From contig JAOZQW010000082.1 in the NCBI GenBank assembly GCA_029932015.1, positions 1-6,394 on the forward strand: a DNA stretch of 6,394 bases, in the 5' to 3' direction. A model generated the notes under the pieces. It had not been told where the DNA came from. It was given only the letters and a program-made list of their open reading frames with translations, and made no database searches. Positions 1 through 4,968 of this stretch are shown in pieces. Source of the DNA: Candidatus Fermentibacteraceae bacterium. Its GTDB lineage: Bacteria > Fermentibacterota > Fermentibacteria > Fermentibacterales > JCC-6. Made by a program: the position numbers and the translations under genes. The first letter of the stretch is position 1. Each line of letters opens with the position of its first letter.

Positions 1-29
1 CAAAAGTAATCTACTACTCGTAATGAGAA

Positions 30-54
30 ATGAGAAGTAGCAATAACTTCTCAT
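30..54. repeat. Perfect 9-bp inverted repeat with 7-nt loop
   Basis: The arms ATGAGAAGT (30-38) and ACTTCTCAT (46-54) are exact reverse complements around AGCAATA. The left arm is part of a tandem duplication of the heptamer ATGAGAA (23-29 and 30-36). Read on the minus strand, the stem is followed by TTTCTCATTA, a weak T-rich tail. On the plus strand no T-tract follows. It may be a weak terminator for a gene left of the window, or a protein-binding site. The symmetry is visible directly; the function is not. Confidence 0.5.
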
Positions 55-257
55 GATTCAGAGGTATGATGATCATTACATATTGTCGGTCAATGACTTA
101 CATAGCCTACAGGAAGTGTCCTCAGTTTATGGTCTTCAGGCAGAAGTTACTTGTTCAAAACTCCCGAACTCTTCATCCTGTAGGGTCAGCTGGCTCTCAG
201 TCCGTTACTTGCGAAATGGCTCTGTTGATGAGCCGCAGTGCCCAGGGATTGGCTGCC

Positions 258-286
258 TTGACCATATCCAATCCTCGACCGATAAA
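258..286 (+). promoter_or_regulatory. Putative sigma70-type promoter for the 331-987 gene
   Basis: A -35 box TTGACC (258-263, 5 of 6 matches to TTGACA) is followed after exactly 17 bases by GATAAA (281-286, 4 of 6 matches to TATAAT). Transcription would start near 293, giving a leader of about 38 nt that includes the ribosome-binding site at 318-325. The same -35 hexamer and spacing occur in the FIST promoter candidate on the other strand. Motif matching by eye only; the organism's sigma-factor consensus is unknown. Confidence 0.4.
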
Positions 287-317
287 TGAACGGTAGAATA
301 TCTGAAATCAGAACCCC

Positions 318-325
318 AGGAGGAG
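318..325 (+). promoter_or_regulatory. Strong ribosome-binding site (AGGAGGAG)
   Basis: AGGAGGAG ends five bases before the ATG at 331. It is a near-perfect anti-16S complement and fixes the start of the 331-987 gene. Confidence 0.85.
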
Positions 326-330
326 CATAA

Positions 331-987
331 ATGGAGGCTGCAGCAAAGGTACGCAATAACGAGACACTAAAGGCGAGGCTCGAGACTTTGCTGGACCCTG
401 GAGAGGTTCTCATGGCTTTCGGGATGGGAGTGATAGGCGCCAGGACTATCTTTGCCGCGGCAACCGACCGGCGCCTGATACTGGAAAGAGTAGGTCTGGG
501 ATTCAAGCGCAAGGACCTTGAGTATTTCATGTATGACAGCCTTGATGCCATCGAAGGCAGGCAGGGAGATTCAAGCATGCCAGGCTGGGCCAAGTTCAAT
601 ATTGAGTCCGCCATTATGAACAGGATCACAACCTCAATCCTTGTTAAGAAACCGGGCGAGAAAGTACTGCATCTGCAATTCAGACCTATGCCGCTCTTCA
701 AGGGTAATGGCGGCAAGGGACTGGAGCTGGCTCAGGTGATTGCTGTCCAGAGACCGGATATCAAGACTGAGATCGACCTCAAGTCCGAACGGAAAGATGA
801 AACCGGCTGCCTTGCGCGAGGCTTCAAATGGGGCGTTATCAGTGGTGCAGCAGGGGCTGTGATCGGGGCAGTAGCGGTCCGGGACCTCTGGGGTATTGTG
901 GCTTTCTTCTCTGTGGGATTCATCACCGGAGCTATCGCTGCACCATTCTGGCGGGTACTGAAGACCACCATCACTGGCAGAGGCTGA
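331..987 (+). CDS. Putative PH-like domain protein with two C-terminal glycine-zipper membrane helices
   Basis: Residues about 15-140 resemble the bacterial PH-like fold seen in YokE/bPH-type proteins. A short helix (ETLKARLETLL) is followed by a beta-rich run with the characteristic 'A.TDRRLIL' strand (residues 43-51), a basic turn, then a 'DSLDAIEG' strand. The C-terminus holds two hydrophobic segments at about 166-183 and 186-207, with small-residue spacing typical of glycine zippers (G168, G172, G175, G179; G196, G200). They are separated by a short charged turn (VRD). There is no N-terminal signal peptide, so the PH-like part should be cytoplasmic with the tail forming a membrane hairpin. 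The start is set by AGGAGGAG five bases upstream. The gene is monocistronic and convergent with the kinase gene, with a 62-bp gap. The family assignment is from pattern only, and I do not know the function. A role in membrane or stress-related assembly would be a guess. Confidence 0.75.
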   Translation: MEAAAKVRNNETLKARLETLLDPGEVLMAFGMGVIGARTIFAAATDRRLILERVGLGFKRKDLEYFMYDSLDAIEGRQGDSSMPGWAKFNIESAIMNRITTSILVKKPGEKVLHLQFRPMPLFKGNGGKGLELAQVIAVQRPDIKTEIDLKSERKDETGCLARGFKWGVISGAAGAVIGAVAVRDLWGIVAFFSVGFITGAIAAPFWRVLKTTITGRG

Positions 988-1049
988 AGACAGATCGGAT
1001 CAGCTATGATTCTATTGTATCTGAGTCTGCTTGAAGTAAAACCTCGGAG
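988..1049. other. Convergent intergenic gap with weak stem-loop potential
   Basis: This 62-bp gap separates the stop codons of two converging genes. AGA plus CAGAT (988-995) can pair with ATCTG plus TCT (1019-1028) if AG at 1024-1025 bulges out, leaving a 23-nt loop with a further small ATCA/TGAT stem. A 6-bp inverted pair, GCTTGA (1029-1034) and TCAAGC (1066-1071), flanks the kinase stop. Neither structure is GC-rich or followed by a clear T-run, so no canonical intrinsic terminator can be called for either gene. Confidence 0.3.
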
Positions 1050-2747
1050 TCATTCAGGCTTTCTGTCAAGCTCTCTTCGTATCGCGTGACCGAGCGTCTG
1101 CATGCTATATGGCTTCATGATGAACATGCCTGCTCCAAGCCTCTGAGTTCTTTTAACCTTGTCGTTCTCAGCAAAACCGCTGGCAATAACACAACGCTGT
1201 CCGGGATGGAGTTCTGATATCTCGCGGTATGTCTCCAGTCCACTGAAATCATCCTCCATGATCATGTCAAGTAGAACAATATCAACCTCATTCACACGCA
1301 TGTACTCAACTGCGGACCTGCCATTCTCTGCAGTTACTACCGAATAGCCCAGGCGTGAGAGAATTCGTTCGGCCAGATGGCTCTGCTCAGGGATGTCATC
1401 CACAACAAGCACACTCTCCGTGCCGTACATATCTGGCATGGGAACAGGACTCGAGGGCTCCTCATGGGCATGAATCGGCAGATACAGTGTAAATTCAGTA
1501 CCGGAGTCCATAAGACTGGATACGTCTATAAATCCCCCGCAGTCCTTCACAAATCCGTAGACGATGGATAGACCTAGTCCCGAACCACTCCTTCCCATCT
1601 TCTTCTTTGTGTAGAATGGTTCGAAGATATGCTCGATATCCTCGTCTCGTATACCCCGTCCGTTGTCAGTAACGGAAAGACAGATGTACTTGCCAGGGGC
1701 TATGTTGTCGAAGCCCTGTAGAGGCTGAAACAACTCCACCTCTCTGGTTTTAACTGTTATCTCACCATCGGATTCGTGCGACTCGAAAGCATTCAAAACC
1801 AGATTCATTACCACCTGCGAGAGCTGATGTGCTGAAGCCGCCACAGGTGGAAGATCAGCAGCAAGAGCTACTCTGATCCTGACATTCGGTTTCAATCCAG
1901 ATATTGAATGAAACTCCGGGGACTGCATATAGGATTCAATAACGCTATTGATCATTACCGGTTCAATCTGGAACACACCTCTGCGAGCAAGTGTAAGCAG
2001 GTCCTTTATCATTGCAGCAGCTCGAATGGCTGATCTCTGCATTTCGTTAATAAGTGGAATACTCTCATGGTCCTGCCCCAGATCCTCTCGCAGAAGGTCT
2101 GGATAAGCAACCAATGGGCCTAGTATGTTGTTCAGATCATGAGCAACACCTCCGGCCATAATCCCCAGGGATTCCAGGCGTTCCGATCGAGCAAGCTGCA
2201 GCTGGAGTTTCTCTTCGCGATTTCGAGCTGCCTTCATGCCGGTAATGTTCCTTATAATTGTAATGATCTGAGAGTGAGCGATCGGCAGCAGGCGAGCCTC
2301 ATAGTATTCCTGCCTGTCACCAAGGGATAGAGTGTACTCGAATCTATAGGGTTCTTTCATTTCCCTGACAGATCGCAGGGCTTCTGTGAATTGATCAGAT
2401 GCCTCCTGTATCGGAAGATCCTGGATCCGTTTTCCTATCATCTCTGAGATGGGTACGATAAGATCTCCCTGACTTCCTGCTCGTGCGTACAGGATCAGTC
2501 CTCCCTCATCTGTTCTGAGAAACAGATCGATGAGTCCGCTCAGAACGGCCCGTATATCAGAGTTGGCCTGGAGGAGTTCATCGGAACTCAGTTCCATCGA
2601 GCGTTCGAGCATTCTTCGATCCCGGTCGGATTCAGTATAGGCCTGATCTACGACCTGGAGGAAATCTGTCAGAGCTTCAGGGACGTTAGCCTCAGCGCCG
2701 AAGATGCGCACGATCTGACGTTTCAGGAGGCTATGATGCTCAGTCAT
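1050..2747 (-). CDS. Soluble PAS hybrid sensor histidine kinase with C-terminal receiver domain
   Basis: This 565-residue kinase has no membrane segment and should be cytoplasmic. In order it shows an N-terminal helical/coiled-coil region (about 1-65, with LERSMELSSDELLQAN), a PAS-like domain (about 66-170, ending in IITIIRNITGMK), and a HisKA domain with the H-box GGVAHDLNNIL and phospho-acceptor His203. The HATPase domain has all its boxes: N315/N319 in NLVLNA, DNGRGI at 361-366, FEPFYT at 375-380 and GSGLGL at 388-393. The receiver domain (about 444-560) carries acidic pair D450/D451, phospho-acceptor D494 in VLLDMIM, S523 and K545. Every catalytic residue I would expect is present. The ATG lies three bases after the FIST stop, with only a weak AGAAG site, and an in-frame TGA sits just upstream of the ATG, so translation is probably coupled to FIST. 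The likely reaction is ATP-dependent autophosphorylation followed by transfer to its own receiver. The downstream partner and output are not in the window. Confidence 0.95.
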   Translation of the reverse strand: MTEHHSLLKRQIVRIFGAEANVPEALTDFLQVVDQAYTESDRDRRMLERSMELSSDELLQANSDIRAVLSGLIDLFLRTDEGGLILYARAGSQGDLIVPISEMIGKRIQDLPIQEASDQFTEALRSVREMKEPYRFEYTLSLGDRQEYYEARLLPIAHSQIITIIRNITGMKAARNREEKLQLQLARSERLESLGIMAGGVAHDLNNILGPLVAYPDLLREDLGQDHESIPLINEMQRSAIRAAAMIKDLLTLARRGVFQIEPVMINSVIESYMQSPEFHSISGLKPNVRIRVALAADLPPVAASAHQLSQVVMNLVLNAFESHESDGEITVKTREVELFQPLQGFDNIAPGKYICLSVTDNGRGIRDEDIEHIFEPFYTKKKMGRSGSGLGLSIVYGFVKDCGGFIDVSSLMDSGTEFTLYLPIHAHEEPSSPVPMPDMYGTESVLVVDDIPEQSHLAERILSRLGYSVVTAENGRSAVEYMRVNEVDIVLLDMIMEDDFSGLETYREISELHPGQRCVIASGFAENDKVKRTQRLGAGMFIMKPYSMQTLGHAIRRELDRKPE

Positions 2748-2750
2748 GGA

Positions 2751-3884
2751 TCAATCTTCTGAAAAGGTAGTAATGGTCATTGTCTGATTATGAAGCTCCG
2801 CCCTTGAGGATTCCATCAGAGGACTGATCTCACCATAGGAGTAGAAACCGGTGATCGTGGACCGGGAACCCAGAATATCCCTAACCCCTTCAACTTCCTC
2901 CTCCACTCGCTGTTTGAGAACCATCTTGCGTCCAACACAGCTTATGAGGAGAGCAAGCTCTGCATCTCTCCCCTCCAACCCCTTCAGACTCGCTGAAGCA
3001 GCGCCGATCGCTCCGTCTATCAATCTGTCATGATTGGCTCTCATGAAACGCGCATATGCGCCCTCGGGCAAATCACCCGCGAAGGTCATCGAGGATTCCT
3101 CTTCGTCAACACCAAGGATGGTGCGTACAAGTCCGGCCGGACCATCGGGTATCCGGATGGCAAGGGGGAAGAACATGGCGGAGGCAGGCAGCTCTGAGGC
3201 GTAATCACCCAGATACTTCTTGTAGAGTTCGAGAGCTGATATTCCGTCTAGTCCAAACAGAACATTTCCCTCTGAACTGGTGATCAGACGTTCAGGGCCA
3301 AAGGGATCCCAGCCCCCCAGGCAACCGAATCCAATATGAAGATTCTCACCATAGAAACCAACGACACCTATGATGTCCCCTCCAACTTCAGAACCACAGA
3401 TAACGTAAGTTTCTGTGAACCGATCAGCATCTCCAGCCAACCCACCGGTGACACTCACTCCGGCTGGCAGACAGCTGGTCAGACCTCTTGTCAGGTCGCT
3501 CCCGTTCACATTCAGCCCATTGGATAGAACGAATACATGAACAAGCCCATCATGCTCAAGCATTTGGGCAAGCCGCTGTCCTGCTTCGAGACTGCTGCCG
3601 GCATCACCGATATGAATGCAGGAAATCATGCAGCATGATGATGCAAAACTGATCGCTGTCGAAACCAGTGTCTCGTCAGTAACTTCAGTTCCATGTATCT
3701 CTCCTGCAGTTGAGCATCCAAGGATAAATGCTTCCGGATACACTTTGATCAGCTCATCGATCACAGTTTTGTCCGCGAAAAAGGACCTGCCTCCAAAGAG
3801 GAGTACCAGATCAGCATCCGCTCCAGCAGCTGGTGAAGAGTTCCAGCCATTCAGAGCTGTCCATCTGCATTGCTCGGTCTTCAT
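2751..3884 (-). CDS. FIST-domain signal transduction protein
   Basis: This 377-residue soluble protein contains FIST_N (about 20-220) followed by FIST_C (about 220-355). Family hallmarks are visible: GCSTAGEI at 56-63, SNGLNVNGSDL at 121-131, TGGLAGD at 146-152 with a following FTET, TSSEGNVLFGLDG (202-214), ALEL.KKYLG, ALLISCVGRK at 311-320, and FYSYGEISP at 347-355. No transmembrane, DNA-binding or enzymatic module is fused, so it is a stand-alone ligand-sensing subunit. The start ATG has GGAGGTT (3891-3897) six bases upstream. The partner is almost certainly the hybrid kinase encoded three bases downstream. FIST domains are proposed in the literature to bind small ligands such as amino acids; the actual ligand here is unknown. 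A cysteine-rich patch at 84-89 (CCMISC) stands out and might matter for ligand or redox sensing, but that is speculation. Confidence 0.93.
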   Translation of the reverse strand: MKTEQCRWTALNGWNSSPAAGADADLVLLFGGRSFFADKTVIDELIKVYPEAFILGCSTAGEIHGTEVTDETLVSTAISFASSCCMISCIHIGDAGSSLEAGQRLAQMLEHDGLVHVFVLSNGLNVNGSDLTRGLTSCLPAGVSVTGGLAGDADRFTETYVICGSEVGGDIIGVVGFYGENLHIGFGCLGGWDPFGPERLITSSEGNVLFGLDGISALELYKKYLGDYASELPASAMFFPLAIRIPDGPAGLVRTILGVDEEESSMTFAGDLPEGAYARFMRANHDRLIDGAIGAASASLKGLEGRDAELALLISCVGRKMVLKQRVEEEVEGVRDILGSRSTITGFYSYGEISPLMESSRAELHNQTMTITTFSED

Positions 3885-3890
3885 TTACAC

Positions 3891-3897
3891 AACCTCC
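3891..3897 (-). promoter_or_regulatory. Strong ribosome-binding site of the FIST gene (GGAGGTT)
   Basis: On the minus strand GGAGGTT ends six bases before the ATG at 3884, an optimal spacing that supports this start codon. Confidence 0.85.
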
Positions 3898-3909
3898 GTA
3901 TCCTTAATG

Positions 3910-3938
3910 ACCTTATTTCATTGAATGGTTCTGGTCAA
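3910..3938 (-). promoter_or_regulatory. Putative sigma70-type promoter of the FIST-kinase operon
   Basis: On the minus strand TTGACC (3933-3938) is followed after 17 bases by TAAGGT (3910-3915), which keeps the key T, A and final T of the -10 consensus. The -35 box lies inside the central part of the 3911-3961 dyad, and the -10 box overlaps its distal edge, so a protein bound to the dyad would block polymerase. A second -10-like hexamer TATAAC (minus strand, 4006-4011) lies further upstream but lacks a good -35 box. Assigned by eye; the start site is not proven. Confidence 0.4.
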
Positions 3939-3961
3939 GAACTTCAATAGGTGAAATACGG
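3911..3961. repeat. Long imperfect dyad upstream of the FIST gene
   Basis: Plus-strand arms pair in order around the centre GGTCA (3933-3937): GTTCT (3928-3932) with AGAAC (3938-3942), ATTGAA (3920-3925) with TTCAAT (3943-3948), and TATTTC (3914-3919) with GAAATA (3953-3958). Small unpaired pieces TG (3926-3927) and AGGT (3949-3952) separate the arms. CC (3911-3912) can also pair with GG (3960-3961) across one mismatch. That is 17 exact pairs, 19 with the outer two. No T-run follows on the minus strand, so it does not look like a terminator. It is either an operator over the promoter or, if transcription starts further upstream, a leader-RNA hairpin ending about 13 nt before the ribosome-binding site. 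Confidence 0.65.
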
Positions 3962-3977
3962 AGAGCATCTGAGATTC

Positions 3978-4016
3978 AATTGCCACTAAAATGTATTGGG
4001 GGTGAGTTATAATTGC
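3978..4016. repeat. Pair of AATTGC direct repeats in the spacer
   Basis: AATTGC occurs at 3978-3983 and again at 4011-4016, 33 bp apart, or about three helical turns. Both lie between the GCS2-family stop codon and the FIST dyad. Two hexamers in AT-rich sequence may be chance, but the helical phasing beside a promoter region is worth recording. Confidence 0.2.
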
Positions 4017-4038
4017 ATTCAGGACTTCAGACAGCAAA

Positions 4039-4968
4039 TCAGCCCATCTGGCCTGGATGCTCACAGACATCAATGAAGTATTTCCAGATCGAGGGAAAAC
4101 TCTCGATGGGTATGCTGTCCAGTGTGCGTAGTTCCAGTGTTCCGCCCTTCACATTAAATCTTACATCCGTGAACATTGTGGTCAGATGCTCGAGGAACGC
4201 TCCGAACCCGGCATCAGGCAGGTTCATAAACGGCTTGCTGCTGCTCAGTTCCTCGACCTTCAGGGAGGCGAGGCATATCTCTGTCAGCATTGAAATGGCA
4301 GTGCCGCTCAGATCAACAGAGGGCAGTCCGCATCTGCTTCTGTCAGTAGCGTCCCAGATAGCCCTTCTTTCGTCCGACATACCCAGCTTTCTGCCCCTGG
4401 CCAGTCTGCAGAAGAGTGGATAGAACAGGGTAAGATCATCCACACTCGTCATTGCGGCGTGAAGGTGTATGGCAGCGGTACCCTTCATCATATCCGGACC
4501 CCGCTTGTCCACAGTCATGAACCTCGAGTGCATTCTAGAATACCTGTCCGCCGTTAGAAGAAGCGGAGCGGAGTATCTGCCGGGAATGTAGCCAGTACCG
4601 ATGTACCGAATTCCAAGTTCGCTGCTTATCCTGCTGTTGGTGACGGATATTCGATCCAGAGTGCTTCGGAAGGCTTCATCGTCAGAGGCAGTGAATACAG
4701 GGCTGATATATTCGATCTGGCCTCCCGGCTCGAAAGTCACGCCCAGGTCACCAATGTGAACAACCTCTCCGACTCTGCAGCACCCGGCTGAGAGAACAAG
4801 CTCCCTCAGGGAAGAAAGGTCTGTAGGCAGGAGGACCCTGTCTGGAAGGAACTCATACTCAAATCCGTATGTCCTTGGATGTCCATTTCCTCTCGAAAGG
4901 ATCAGTTCCAGCAGTCTGCCCGCGAGGTCCTCTGCCCTGTCTCTAAGCGCATCAGAGGTGATGATCAC
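4039..4968 (-). CDS. Short glutamate-cysteine ligase family 2 (GCS2) carboxylate-amine ligase
   Basis: This 309-residue protein shows the GCS2 signature set. GFEYEF at 35-40 supplies metal/ATP-binding glutamates E37 and E39. VTFEPGGQIEY at 77-87 has E80 and E86. A DKRGPDMMKGTAAIHLH block at 154-170 corresponds to the substrate/ATP strand. W205 and D206 in an AIWD..DRSR stretch match the family 'W...D..R' motif, and FLEHLTTMFTDVR plus LELRTLD (258-284) match the C-terminal family motif. Known members join glutamate to cysteine (plant-type GshA, EgtA) or catalyse related ligations. At 309 residues it is shorter than the roughly 400-450 of those enzymes, so the amine substrate cannot be assigned. 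The GTG start overlaps the stop of the upstream synthetase (GTGA, 4 bp), and GAGGGAG (4974-4980) sits five bases upstream, indicating translational coupling and a shared pathway. The family call is firm and the exact reaction open. Confidence 0.85.
   Translation of the reverse strand: MIITSDALRDRAEDLAGRLLELILSRGNGHPRTYGFEYEFLPDRVLLPTDLSSLRELVLSAGCCRVGEVVHIGDLGVTFEPGGQIEYISPVFTASDDEAFRSTLDRISVTNSRISSELGIRYIGTGYIPGRYSAPLLLTADRYSRMHSRFMTVDKRGPDMMKGTAAIHLHAAMTSVDDLTLFYPLFCRLARGRKLGMSDERRAIWDATDRSRCGLPSVDLSGTAISMLTEICLASLKVEELSSSKPFMNLPDAGFGAFLEHLTTMFTDVRFNVKGGTLELRTLDSIPIESFPSIWKYFIDVCEHPGQMG

Larger units (their letters stand above)
1..330. other. Non-coding left flank with no convincing gene
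   Basis: This 330-base stretch precedes the first gene. Short open frames begin at 53 and 66 on the plus strand, but neither has a ribosome-binding site, and the translations have no domain-like hydrophobic pattern. The long minus-strand frame at 186-716 lies mostly antisense to the 331-987 gene. What the stretch does hold is an inverted repeat at 30-54, a minor stem at 218-234 (GGCTC/GAGCC around a 7-nt loop), a promoter candidate at 258-286 and the ribosome-binding site at 318-325. I see no tRNA, no recognisable riboswitch and no remnant of a mobile element. It could include the downstream region of a gene lying left of the window. Confidence 0.6.

Noticed and set aside
111..240. Possible tRNA or structured RNA suggested by TTGTTCAAAACTC and small stems
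   Set aside because: No acceptor stem or full cloverleaf can be built, and the T-loop resemblance is partial.
53..296. Two overlapping short plus-strand frames (starts at 53 and 66) in the left flank
   Set aside because: There is no Shine-Dalgarno sequence, the translation has no domain-like pattern, and the frames run over the promoter candidate of the next gene.
186..716. Long minus-strand open frame (176 codons) antisense to the first gene
   Set aside because: The translation is low-complexity in pattern and has no recognisable motif or ribosome-binding site, and the opposite frame encodes a coherent protein with a strong start signal.
4008..4013. Perfect TATAAT on the plus strand in the spacer
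   Set aside because: There is no -35-like hexamer 16-18 bases upstream, and transcription would only run antisense into the GCS2 gene. AT-rich spacer makes a chance match likely.
4013..4423. Plus-strand open frame antisense to the GCS2 gene
   Set aside because: It shadows a gene with clear family motifs in the opposite frame and has no ribosome-binding site.
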